A DNA stretch of 9,884 bases from Candidatus Omnitrophota bacterium (GCA_003510525.1 DOMD01000021.1:1-9884), one strand, 5' to 3'. Counted from the first letter of the stretch, positions 1 to 7,554 are shown. A program made the numbers and translations. Notes: generated by a model not told the origin, from the letters alone.

Positions 1-1
1 G

Positions 2-1222
2 GTTCCCGGGTTACAGCTTAAAATAAATGAGGCCGAGGCCAAGCTGGTTTTACTGGGTGAGGCGGATAGCCTTGATGAGAAGGAGCGGGTTTTAAGCGCC
101 CTGTCCAGCGTCAAGGATAAAATTCTGGATTTAGCTACTATCAAAGAAGAGCGTAACTTAGTAAAAATAGATATGCAGATATTTGAAATCAGCAGGGACG
201 ATATAAAAAAGTTAGGCCTTAATTATACGGATTCCACTGTATTAACGGATAACGCCGATAAGGCGCTGAATAAAATAACTGATATGTTTGCCACCTCCAA
301 ATGGAGCCGGGCACAACTAAATGTTACCATAAACCATTTAATAAGCGTAGGCAAAATAAGGGTTCTCTCAAGGCCCAAGTTAGTCTGTTTGAGCGGCAAG
401 GAAGCGGAATTTGTGGTGGGGGGACAGTTTCCCATAACAAAAACTACTACCACCACTACCAGCACAACCTCGGAGGTGGAATTTAAGGATTACGGGATAA
501 ATCTGAAGATTAAACCCATAGTTAAAGATGAGGAGGATATCCTACTGGCTGTCTCTAACGAAATAATTGAAATAGATAGCAGCGTGAGTGTTTCCGGGAG
601 TACCCCCGCTTTCTCCACCCGTAATACCAAGACGGAATTATATCTTAAAAGCGGGAATAGTTTAGTTATTAGCGGTTTAATTAAGAATCAAGAGACGGAT
701 ACGGTGGAGAAATTCCCCGGAATGGCGGATATACCCATATTAGGCATACTCTTCAGATCCAAAAATTTCCAGCAGAAACAGACTGAATTAGTGATTTTGA
801 TTACCCCGGAAATAGTTTCAGGTTCTTCGTCTCTGGAGGGAAAAGATATCTTTCCCGAAGCCGGCCAGCGGAAATACGAAAATAAAGCCGAGAGGGCCTT
901 AAGGGAATTTAGAGGCAAGGAGGAGAAGGGCTATTCTTCCGGTTTAGATTCTTATATTGATGATATCAAAAGCCAAATTGTTTCTTCCATAGGGTATCCG
1001 AGCCTGGCCCGCGAGTTAGGGGTTTCCGGGACGGTAAAAGTGAGGCTGAGGATTTTGTCTGACGGCTGGCTTAAGGAGGCATTGGTGGTCAGCTCATCCG
1101 GAAGCGAACTTTTAGATAATTCTACTCTTCGCTCCATCAAAAAACTCGCTCCTTTTTCCTCCTTCCCCGGCTCTCTGGAAAGAAACGAGATTGCCGTAGA
1201 CATTCCTATAGTTTATAACTGA
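2..1222 (+). CDS. cpaC: Tad pilus secretin (CpaC/RcpA-like) with C-terminal TonB-like domain, 5' partial
   Basis: Outer-membrane secretin that forms the pilus exit channel. The frame is open from base 2, so the true start lies upstream; the internal ATG at 173 falls inside a conserved stretch and is not the start. Counting visible residues from base 2: residues 1-45 look like a BON-type periplasmic domain (KLVLLGEADSLDEKERVL); about 54-265 is the secretin domain, with PKLVCLSGKEAEF followed by GGQFPI (125-145), the FSTRNTKTEL strand (204-213) and the hallmark FPGMADIPILGILF (238-251), then ELVILITPEIV. After a charged linker, about 318-406 matches a TonB C-terminal domain (GYPSLARELGVSGTVKVRL, then VVSSSGSELLDN). 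The next gene starts 20 bases downstream, suggesting an operon. The secretin call is near certain and the TonB-like call is strong; the fusion is unusual for this family. Confidence 0.93.
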   Translation, partial: VPGLQLKINEAEAKLVLLGEADSLDEKERVLSALSSVKDKILDLATIKEERNLVKIDMQIFEISRDDIKKLGLNYTDSTVLTDNADKALNKITDMFATSKWSRAQLNVTINHLISVGKIRVLSRPKLVCLSGKEAEFVVGGQFPITKTTTTTTSTTSEVEFKDYGINLKIKPIVKDEEDILLAVSNEIIEIDSSVSVSGSTPAFSTRNTKTELYLKSGNSLVISGLIKNQETDTVEKFPGMADIPILGILFRSKNFQQKQTELVILITPEIVSGSSSLEGKDIFPEAGQRKYENKAERALREFRGKEEKGYSSGLDSYIDDIKSQIVSSIGYPSLARELGVSGTVKVRLRILSDGWLKEALVVSSSGSELLDNSTLRSIKKLAPFSSFPGSLERNEIAVDIPIVYN

Positions 1223-1242
1223 TTTCAATACAGCAAGATATT

Positions 1243-3393
1243 ATGGCCAAAGCGAAATTTATCGTCTTTTTCAGCACCAAAGGCGGGGTAGGCAAGACCC
1301 TGCTTAGCGTTAACCTGGCAGTAAGCCTGCGCAAGGAATCCTCAAAAAAGGTTTGTTTGGTGGATTTTGACCTTCAGGCCTCGATGGATATGTCCCGGAT
1401 GATTGACCTTCATTGCGCCAAATCCCTTGCCGATATCTCAGCCGAAAAAGAACTTAACCAAGATAACATACACAGCATCATTACCACACATTCCTCCGGC
1501 ATTGAATTCCTGCAAGCGGCCTTACGGCCGAATCAATCCCCGCATATTGATAAAAAGATAATTTCTTTAGCCTTGTCCAGTCTGGAGGTAAAGTATGATT
1601 ATGTGATTATTGACGCCGGAAGGGCCTTTAGCGATAACCTTATTTCCATCCTGGATTTTGCTAATCTTATCCTTATGGTGGTTACTCCGGATATCCTTTC
1701 CATATACCAAACCAAATGGTCCCTGGATGTCCTGCAGTCTCTGCATTTCCCGCTTAAGATGATGAAATTCGTATTAAACCGCTCAGATAGCTTGGGGGGA
1801 TTTGCCTGGCAGGAGGTAAAGGCCAATCTTCCGGTGGAGATACTGGCGCATATTCCTTCGGACGGAAGAACCGTAGGATTGGCGGTAAACCGGCGGCAGG
1901 CGGCAGTTTTAGATAGCCCTAAGAGCCGATTCTCCCAGTCTATATTAAAACTCTCCCAGGATATTATTAATAAAGGATCTGAGTTGTTTCTTGACCATAT
2001 AGATCAACTGGAAAAATTGGAATTAAACAAAGATATCCCTATCCAACATAAAGAATTCTGGCGGATATATGGGCTGATGGATGCTCAGGCATTTGAGGCT
2101 GAAGCCAAGGTAGATGAATTAGTTGAGCTGAAACGCCGGGTGCACAAGCGGCTGATTGAGGAGCTTAATCTTAAGAGTTTAGATCTTAGCCTCTCTAACC
2201 AGAAAAAGATTAGGGAAATTCGGGAAAAGACCGAGAAGGCAATCGCTAATGCCTTGACTGAAGAAAGCGGGGTATTGTTATCCAGCTTTGAGGTGAGAAA
2301 GCGTCTAATTAAAGAAATAGCCGATGAGGCTTTAGAATTGGGGCCTTTAGAGGATCTGATTGATGATCCGGAGATAACTGATATTATGGTTAACGGCAAG
2401 GATCAAATTTATGTGGAACGCAAAGGGAAGATAGAGTTGACTTCCAAGCGGTTTCTTTCCAATGAGCAGGTCCGCCAGATTATCGAGAGGATAATTGCTC
2501 CTTTAGGCAGAAGGATAGACGAATCCAGCCCGATGGTGGACGCGCGTTTAGCTGATGGTTCGCGGGTGAACGCGATTATTTCTCCCTTATCTTTAGTAGG
2601 ACCGATGTTGACTATCCGCAAGTTTTCCCGGGAGGTGTATACCACGGACTCACTAAGGAAATTCGGCAGTTTGAATGCTGAGATGGCGGAGTTTATCCGG
2701 GCCTGCGTTATCTCTCGAAAGAATATTATTGTTTCCGGAGGCACGGGTTCGGGAAAGACCACAGTGTTAAATATCCTTTCCGCTTTTATACCGGATAATG
2801 AGCGTATCATTACTATTGAAGATGCCGCGGAATTGAAGCTTTCTCAGGAGCATTGGGGCCGTTTAGAGTCCAGGCCGCATAATATAGAGGGAAGGGGGGC
2901 TATAACTATCCGCGATCTCTTTCGTAATACCTTGCGGATGCGCCCGGACCGGATAATCATCGGGGAATGCCGCGGGGCGGAGACAATGGATATGCTTCAG
3001 GCAATGAATACCGGCCACGACGGCTCAATGACTACGGTGCACGCCAACTCTACTCAGGATGTCTTATCACGTTTAGATTCAATGATCTTGATGTCCGGAG
3101 TAGAGCTCCCTATAAGGGCTATCCGGGAGATGATTGCTTCGGCAGTGGATGTGATTGTGCATACGGCTCGCCTTTTTGACGGCTCACGCAAGGTGACGCA
3201 GATTACAGAGATTACCGGCATGAAAGATGAGATGCATATCGGCCTGCAGGACATATTCTCTTTCCGCCAGACCGGGATTGATTCTCAGGGCAAGGTCTTG
3301 GGCAATTTTGAGCCTTCCGGTTTTATACCCACCTTTATTGAAGAAGTCCGGTTGCGGGGGATAAAGCTCTCCGATGATGTCTTCAAGAAATGA
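1243..3393 (+). CDS. cpaF: CpaE-CpaF fusion: MinD/ParA-like ATPase joined to Tad assembly ATPase
   Basis: A 716-residue cytoplasmic protein combining two Tad proteins that are normally separate. Residues 1-250 are a MinD/CpaE-type ATPase with deviant Walker A KGGVGKT (13-19), LVDFDLQASMDMS as the switch region and YVIIDAG as Walker B; the N-terminal receiver-like domain of classical CpaE is absent. Residues 260-290 form a linker. From about 297 (KRRVHKRLIEEL) the CpaF N-terminal domain begins, and 366-716 is the secretion ATPase core: LGPLEDL, Walker A GGTGSGKT (499-506), Asp box ITIEDAAEL (523-531), Walker B RIIIGE with Glu575, and His box TGHDGSMTTVHAN (590-602). All catalytic motifs look intact in both halves. 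It powers pilus assembly with TadB/TadC. ATG 1243 has only a weak ribosome site and probably relies on coupling to the secretin. The fusion is continuous, with no internal stop or obvious internal start signal. Confidence 0.95.
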   Translation: MAKAKFIVFFSTKGGVGKTLLSVNLAVSLRKESSKKVCLVDFDLQASMDMSRMIDLHCAKSLADISAEKELNQDNIHSIITTHSSGIEFLQAALRPNQSPHIDKKIISLALSSLEVKYDYVIIDAGRAFSDNLISILDFANLILMVVTPDILSIYQTKWSLDVLQSLHFPLKMMKFVLNRSDSLGGFAWQEVKANLPVEILAHIPSDGRTVGLAVNRRQAAVLDSPKSRFSQSILKLSQDIINKGSELFLDHIDQLEKLELNKDIPIQHKEFWRIYGLMDAQAFEAEAKVDELVELKRRVHKRLIEELNLKSLDLSLSNQKKIREIREKTEKAIANALTEESGVLLSSFEVRKRLIKEIADEALELGPLEDLIDDPEITDIMVNGKDQIYVERKGKIELTSKRFLSNEQVRQIIERIIAPLGRRIDESSPMVDARLADGSRVNAIISPLSLVGPMLTIRKFSREVYTTDSLRKFGSLNAEMAEFIRACVISRKNIIVSGGTGSGKTTVLNILSAFIPDNERIITIEDAAELKLSQEHWGRLESRPHNIEGRGAITIRDLFRNTLRMRPDRIIIGECRGAETMDMLQAMNTGHDGSMTTVHANSTQDVLSRLDSMILMSGVELPIRAIREMIASAVDVIVHTARLFDGSRKVTQITEITGMKDEMHIGLQDIFSFRQTGIDSQGKVLGNFEPSGFIPTFIEEVRLRGIKLSDDVFKK

Positions 3394-3790
3394 AGCCCTG
3401 CCGGGCCAGTCATTAAATATGCCGGCTAATCCAATCAAAATCCTCAATCTTACCCGGAATATTACCCTTACTGAAAATACGATAATTGCCGATAGTTTTT
3501 TTAGCCGTCTCCAGGGTCTCTTAGGCAAAGACGGCCTTGCCCGCGGCGAAGGTCTCATTTTGAAACCCTGTGATTCGATTCATACTTTCTTTATGCGTTT
3601 TGCCATCGACGTTGTTTTTGTGGACAGGAATAACCGCGTCATCCGTCTTTATCATTCGCTCAAACCCTGGAGAATTAGCGGGATATTCCCCCGGGCCGCC
3701 TTCTGTATAGAGCTTCCCGCCAGGACACTTCAATTCAGCTTCACCCAGCAAGGCGACCAAATTGAAGTTTCTACGCCTACAGGGGCCTGA
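3374..3790 (+). CDS. DUF192 family protein
   Basis: Small protein of about 138 residues (123 if it starts at ATG 3419). It follows the DUF192 pattern: SRLQGLLGKDGLARGEGLIL, then a C-D-S-I-H-T-F-F-M-R segment matching the family's H-T/S-F-W-M core, DVVFVDRNNRVI, and a C-terminal CIELPARTL like the family's ALELPAG. The function of DUF192 is not established. Single-domain members occur next to Tad genes in many bacteria, so a role around pilus assembly is plausible but inferred. No signal peptide or membrane segment is seen. ATG 3374 overlaps the end of cpaF by 20 bases and would be translationally coupled; ATG 3419 has no better ribosome site. The family alignment begins around residue 20, so it does not decide between them. 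Confidence 0.8.
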   Translation: MMSSRNEALPGQSLNMPANPIKILNLTRNITLTENTIIADSFFSRLQGLLGKDGLARGEGLILKPCDSIHTFFMRFAIDVVFVDRNNRVIRLYHSLKPWRISGIFPRAAFCIELPARTLQFSFTQQGDQIEVSTPTGA

Positions 3791-3794
3791 CCCA

Positions 3795-3822
3795 GTAGGG
3801 GCGGAACGCGTTCCGCCCCTAC
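3795..3822. repeat. 28-bp perfect palindrome
   Basis: The left arm GTAGGGGCGGAACG is followed directly by its exact reverse complement. It lies between the DUF192 gene and the helix-turn-helix gene. GC-rich palindromes beginning GTAGGGGCG are common as dispersed REP-like repeats in environmental genomes (general knowledge, not searched). No T-run follows on either side, so a classical intrinsic terminator is unlikely, although the transcript could fold into a strong hairpin. Confidence 0.85.
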
Positions 3823-3843
3823 GCGGCTAAAAGGAGCAAGGCA

Positions 3844-5547
3844 ATGTCTGAAGGATATTATAAAATAAAACCGGAAATAAGGGATTTTGTTGTCAAGGAG
3901 GCCGGAGAATGTCCGGAATTAGGCTGTCGGAAGCTGGCTAATCTCGTCCAGGAGAAATTCGGCCTGGAGGTCTCTAAATCCAGCATCAGCGCGATCTTGA
4001 AAGAAGGGGGTTTAAGTAAGCCCGTTGGCCGCCGGAGATCAGGCGGGGAAGGGGCGGCCACCGCCGCTGGCGGGGAGGGGGAGAAATCCTCCCCTTACCA
4101 AGGGGAGGCGAGGAGGGGTCTGATCGTTGAAGAAAAACCGCTTTTAGCTAAAATTGAAAGAGAAATCAGTTTAGCCCCGCGGATAATCGAAAATGACAAA
4201 TTGTCTTTGGTAGTTCAAAATGAAAACCGCCAGGTTCAGATTATCCCGGGGGAAGAAAAAATTCCGCCCAGCCCCGTTTTCGGCCTGGGATGCTGGTTTC
4301 TTAAGGCCGCTGAGCTTTGTCTATGCGGGCTTCAGGCCTTCTCCGCCCTGTTAAGCTCAAGCCTGAAGGAGGATGCCGGGGAACTATTGGCCAAAAACGA
4401 AGCCTTGCTTTATCTCCCTCTTCTGGGCAAGAAATCCTCCCCTTACCAAGGGGAGGCGGGGAGGGGCATAGAAGAAATAACAGATACTAACGGTTTTTTG
4501 GGGGAGGCCCTGGCCGCTATTATTGGCAGGAAGTATTCTAATGAAGATGTCCAGGCCTATCTTGAATCCCTTAAGCAAGTTGGATCGGCAAATTTAGGAA
4601 TTTTTGCTCAAGAAAGCCTGGGACAGAAAGAGGTCTTGGGGCTTAAATTTATCTTAGAGGATGGCGAGTCTTTCTTTACAGACGGCTCAATGCGCAGTAT
4701 CTGGTCAAAAAACCATATCCCTTTAGAGTTTTCCCAAGTTTTATCCAAAGTCAGGGATTATTTAACTAGTACCATAATTCAAGATAATTCTCCTCTAATT
4801 GGACAAGCCTCACCAGGTTTTGTAAATCCCACTACAACTTTTTTAAATTTTATTGCCGCCTTTTCCGGGCAAAAGTCAGATCAAGCTATCAAAAGAATCG
4901 AGCTTTACGATAATGAAGATAAATTAATAGAATCCTTGGAGCCGATACCGCTAAAAAGGCATTATTTTATCTTAGGTGTCTGGCCCTGGCAATACCCCGA
5001 CCGGAGCATATTTGAGAAAGAAGGCCTAAGATTGATAGGATATTCAAAGGATACCAAAGAGATTTTGGTTATCCTTACCAACCTTCCGGAGAATGAATGG
5101 GATGACCAGAGAGTGATTAGCCTCTATTTAGAGCGCTGGCCGAATTTAGCCGCAGGCTATCAGGATTTCTTAGATAAAATTGGACATTATTTTGAGATTA
5201 AAAAGACATGTCTTTTGCCAAAAAAGAGCCAAATTGTAATGCTCCAAGGCGGAGATTTGGACATAAATCAGATTTTAAGTTTTTGGCGGATGAAGTTGAA
5301 TAGTTTCTGCCAGAGGCATTTTTTCCCTCTAAAATATGCCGATGCGGATTTTTCCTTACTTCAGGAACGTTTCTACAGCCTACCGGGAGTCGTTAAGGCC
5401 GCGGAAAAGGCAATGGAGATTATTTTTTCTCTACCGCAAGGATTTCTTTACCCGGATGACTTAGTTTATGCCTGTCAGAGGGTTAATGAGGCGGATATCC
5501 GGCTTTGGGATGGGCGAAGGATAGTGTTTGCGGTAGCGCTTTCTTGA
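3844..5547 (+). CDS. Helix-turn-helix protein with DDE-transposase-like C-terminal half
   Basis: A 567-residue protein not recognised with certainty. ATG 3844 has a good ribosome site (AAGGAG at about 3830-3835). Residues 1-62 look like a homeodomain-type helix-turn-helix (CRKLANLVQEKFGLEVSKSSISAILK), as at the start of many transposases. Residues 65-95 and 196-209 are low-complexity or repeat-derived (GGEGAATAAGGEGE, and SSPYQGEA twice). The C-terminal half has transposase-like landmarks: FFTDGSM with Asp280, ILVILTNLPENEW (407-419) and YLERW (428-432). In IS4-type transposases the last motif continues Y-x2-R-x3-E; here Leu435 stands where Glu is expected, so catalysis may be lost. No terminal inverted repeats or target duplication are visible around the gene. 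It may be a domesticated transposase-derived DNA-binding protein. Its place between cpaF and tadB and its intact 1.7-kb frame argue against recent junk. Confidence 0.5.
   Translation: MSEGYYKIKPEIRDFVVKEAGECPELGCRKLANLVQEKFGLEVSKSSISAILKEGGLSKPVGRRRSGGEGAATAAGGEGEKSSPYQGEARRGLIVEEKPLLAKIEREISLAPRIIENDKLSLVVQNENRQVQIIPGEEKIPPSPVFGLGCWFLKAAELCLCGLQAFSALLSSSLKEDAGELLAKNEALLYLPLLGKKSSPYQGEAGRGIEEITDTNGFLGEALAAIIGRKYSNEDVQAYLESLKQVGSANLGIFAQESLGQKEVLGLKFILEDGESFFTDGSMRSIWSKNHIPLEFSQVLSKVRDYLTSTIIQDNSPLIGQASPGFVNPTTTFLNFIAAFSGQKSDQAIKRIELYDNEDKLIESLEPIPLKRHYFILGVWPWQYPDRSIFEKEGLRLIGYSKDTKEILVILTNLPENEWDDQRVISLYLERWPNLAAGYQDFLDKIGHYFEIKKTCLLPKKSQIVMLQGGDLDINQILSFWRMKLNSFCQRHFFPLKYADADFSLLQERFYSLPGVVKAAEKAMEIIFSLPQGFLYPDDLVYACQRVNEADIRLWDGRRIVFAVALS
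4083..4118. repeat. Palindromic repeat copy 1, in frame inside a gene
   Basis: A 36-bp unit containing a perfect 9-bp stem CCTCCCCTT, loop ACC, stem AAGGGGAGG (4088-4108), followed by a G-rich tail. It matches the copy at 4431-4466 at 35 of 36 bases. It is translated as KSSPYQGEARRG (residues 81-92) in the helix-turn-helix gene. Similar SSPYQGEA-encoding repeats are widespread in bacterial genomes (general knowledge). Confidence 0.85.
4431..4466. repeat. Palindromic repeat copy 2, same reading frame as copy 1
   Basis: Second copy of the 36-bp unit, with its stem-loop at 4436-4456. It lies exactly 348 bases (116 codons) after copy 1, so it is read in the same frame, giving KSSPYQGEAGRG (residues 197-208). 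The single difference from copy 1 (A to G) changes Arg to Gly. Confidence 0.85.
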
Positions 5548-5592
5548 AATAGCGAATTTGGCCTTGACGCGGGCTGTAGCGCGTGATATGTT
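5535..5592 (+). promoter_or_regulatory. Promoter P1 for tadB-tadC with upstream AGCGCTTTCT element
   Basis: A -35 box TTGACG (5564-5569), 17-base spacer and -10 box TATGTT (5587-5592) fit a housekeeping sigma factor. The -35 box sits in TTTGGCCTTGACGCGGG, repeated identically at the second promoter. An AGCGCTTTCT element at 5535-5544 starts exactly 29 bases before the -35, as at the second promoter; here it overlaps the last codons of the helix-turn-helix gene. The transcript would start near 5600, leaving a short leader before tadB. Confidence 0.7.
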
Positions 5593-5651
5593 TTATTGTG
5601 AGAGTATAATTACCAAGACGCAATAGGTTTTACTCAAGAGAAATCCGAGTT

Positions 5652-6500
5652 ATGATCATATTCCTAATCGTTCTATTTGTTTCGTTATCTTTTCTAATAA
5701 TTGTCAATATGCTTTATCCTCAGGCGGAGCTTATATATAATAATTGGCAGAGAAAGCGTATTGAAAAGGTAACCCCCCGGCTGGATAGTATGTTTCTGGA
5801 TGTTTCCTACCGTAAGCTTTTGATTATAGATATATTATTTCCCTTGGTGACAGGTATCGTGGTATTTCTGGTTACCAGGATATTTTACGCGGCCTTGGCA
5901 TCGGCATTTGCCGGAATAGTCCTCTCTGGTTTTATTGTCAAGAGAATGGAAATTATCCGCCGGGCGAAATTTGCCGGACAGCTGGTAGAAGGACTAATGC
6001 TTTTATCCGGCTCGCTTAAGGCCGGGCTGTCTCTCTTACAATCTTTTGAAACCTTGGTCGAGGAGATGCCGGCTCCGTTAGCGCAGGAATTCAGCCTGGT
6101 TTTAAAAGAAAACCGTATGGGCGTTCCTTTGGAGGAATGTTTAGTCAAATTCAAACGCAGGATGCAGTGTGAAGAGTTGGATATGCTGGTTACCGTGGTG
6201 CTGGTGGCCCGGGAAACCGGAGGCGACCTGACGACTATATTTACCAATATGGTAAAGACAATACGGGAGAGGAATCGTCTTTTAGGCCGGGTAAAGGCAT
6301 TATGCAGCCAGGGAAAGCTTCAGGGCCGGATTATGATGTTTTTGCCTATTGTTTTTGGGTATGGAGTTTATAAATTTGACCCCACTTTTTTAAATACCTT
6401 AATTAATGATCCTCAAGGAAGAATGATGCTGGGATACGCGGTTATCTCGGAAATCCTGGGGATGATTCTTATCATCCGTTTAAGCAAGGTTGAGGTGTAG
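5652..6500 (+). CDS. tadB: Tad pilus inner-membrane platform protein TadB
   Basis: A 282-residue inner-membrane protein of the type II secretion F family that forms the assembly platform with TadC and is acted on by the CpaF ATPase. Residues 1-20 form an N-terminal membrane segment, with further hydrophobic segments at about 56-97. The cytoplasmic T2SSF domain runs from about 107 (FAGQLVEGLMLLSGSLKAG) through KENRMGVPLEECL to VARETGGDLTTIF. The C-terminal two-helix part, with DPTFLNTLINDPQGRMMLGY between them, is characteristic of TadB. Length is normal for the family. It begins about 60 bases after promoter P1. The ribosome site is weak (purine-rich AAGAGAAA). Only 16 bases separate its stop from the preferred tadC start. 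Confidence 0.95.
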   Translation: MIIFLIVLFVSLSFLIIVNMLYPQAELIYNNWQRKRIEKVTPRLDSMFLDVSYRKLLIIDILFPLVTGIVVFLVTRIFYAALASAFAGIVLSGFIVKRMEIIRRAKFAGQLVEGLMLLSGSLKAGLSLLQSFETLVEEMPAPLAQEFSLVLKENRMGVPLEECLVKFKRRMQCEELDMLVTVVLVARETGGDLTTIFTNMVKTIRERNRLLGRVKALCSQGKLQGRIMMFLPIVFGYGVYKFDPTFLNTLINDPQGRMMLGYAVISEILGMILIIRLSKVEV

Positions 6501-6516
6501 GAATTCTTACTCTAAG

Positions 6517-7407
6517 ATGGATATGCTGACTTTATCAATAACCATATTAATTTTTTTAAGCGTATATACCGCGGTTTACTCTCTCTATCTCTATCGGCAG
6601 ATGCATGTTTCTTTGGTATTGCCTGAGAGCGCGGATATCTCCGTGAAACCGAAGGCGCGATTCATTGAGAACACCCTGCATAAGCTTTTAAAACCCTTTG
6701 GTTTCCTGGCTAATTTCAAACTCAGCCGTTCTTTCGCCGGCCGTTCTATCCCGGCCAAACTGATAATGGCCGGCTCGCCGATAAGTATTGTGGAGTTTAT
6801 CCTTTTTAAAATCTTGAGCCTGGCTTTTTTTCCGTTCACAGCCTATATTATTTTCCAGAGTAAAGATGTTATATATATAATCTTGCCGGTGTTGGTCGGC
6901 TTTATCGCGCCGGATATGTGGCTTAACGCGAAAATCAAGCGCCGCCATCGCGAGATCCGGCGCGACCTTCCGGCAGTGATTGATCTTTTAAAGCTTTGCG
7001 TGGAGGCGGGCCTGGATTTTATGCTGGCGGTGCATAAGGTAATCAAGGAATTTAAAAAGTGCCCTTTGACCGACGAATTATCCGAGGTATGGAAAGAAAC
7101 CCGGATGGGGTCTTCCCGCAGGGATGCCCTACAGCATTTATCGCGCCGGGTGAACTTGCTAGAACTTTCCAGTTTTGTGCGTACCCTGCTTCAGGCCGAT
7201 AGAATGGGCTCGCCCATGGGCGATGCCCTGAAAATTCAATCTGAGGAAATCCTTCAGCGCCGCTTCTTTCAGGGGGAGGAAGCGGCCTTAAAGGCCCCGA
7301 TCAAGCTATTATTACCCCTTTTCTTATTTATCCTGCCGGCGGTTTTGATTATCGTGGCCGGGCCAATCCTGTTGCAGTTTATGCGGGGCGGGATGATGAA
7401 GTTTTAG
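6517..7407 (+). CDS. tadC: Tad pilus inner-membrane platform protein TadC
   Basis: A 296-residue inner-membrane partner of TadB. An N-terminal membrane segment (about 4-22) is followed by a basic stretch, two hydrophobic segments (about 88-130), then the T2SSF domain from about 149 (RDLPAVIDLLKLCVEAGLDF) through ETRMGSSRRDAL and QADRMGSPMGDAL, and a C-terminal membrane helix (LLLPLFLFILPAVLIIVAGP). The frame stays open upstream to a TTG at 6490 that would overlap tadB, but the extra nine residues (RCRNSYSK) look unlike coding sequence and ATG 6517 has AGGAA about 13 bases upstream; ATG 6523 is another candidate. TadC normally follows TadB, as here. Confidence 0.95.
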   Translation: MDMLTLSITILIFLSVYTAVYSLYLYRQMHVSLVLPESADISVKPKARFIENTLHKLLKPFGFLANFKLSRSFAGRSIPAKLIMAGSPISIVEFILFKILSLAFFPFTAYIIFQSKDVIYIILPVLVGFIAPDMWLNAKIKRRHREIRRDLPAVIDLLKLCVEAGLDFMLAVHKVIKEFKKCPLTDELSEVWKETRMGSSRRDALQHLSRRVNLLELSSFVRTLLQADRMGSPMGDALKIQSEEILQRRFFQGEEAALKAPIKLLLPLFLFILPAVLIIVAGPILLQFMRGGMMKF

Positions 7408-7436
7408 GTTTCAGCGGCTAACCCTTTCCCAAAGAA

Positions 7437-7494
7437 AGCGCTTTCTCAAAAAGGCGGTTTTGGCCTTGACGCGGGGCCTTTTGTGTGTTATATT
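7437..7494 (+). promoter_or_regulatory. Promoter P2 for the pilin array with upstream AGCGCTTTCT element
   Basis: A -35 box TTGACG (7466-7471), 17-base spacer and -10 box TATATT (7489-7494). The context TTTGGCCTTGACGCGGG is identical to promoter P1, and the AGCGCTTTCT element is at the same 29-base offset. Here the element is half of a 14-bp perfect palindrome (AGAAAGCGCTTTCT, 7433-7446), a plausible operator. Transcription would start near 7502, giving a leader of about 240 bases before the first pilin gene. Confidence 0.75.
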
Positions 7495-7554
7495 TTAACT
7501 ATCAACAGACGATAAGTTTAAATACAGAGTTTCTTTCATAGCAGGGATTTAGAG

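Noticed and set aside
2409..2810. 133-codon open frame on the - strand
   Set aside because: Lies entirely opposite the conserved CpaF core with intact Walker A; no ribosome site and no recognisable protein features.
3184..3558. 124-codon open frame on the - strand across the cpaF/DUF192 junction
   Set aside because: Overlaps two well-supported genes on the other strand; composition looks like an antisense shadow.
3795..3822. Palindrome read as an intrinsic terminator
   Set aside because: No T-run follows on either strand, so it is listed only as a repeat.
4083..4466. Paired repeats read as a CRISPR array
   Set aside because: Only two copies 348 bases apart inside an open reading frame; no regular spacers and no cas genes.
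7433..7446. 14-bp palindrome read as a terminator for tadC
   Set aside because: It is short, has no unpaired loop and is followed by CAAAAAGG rather than a T-run; an operator or upstream promoter element fits better.
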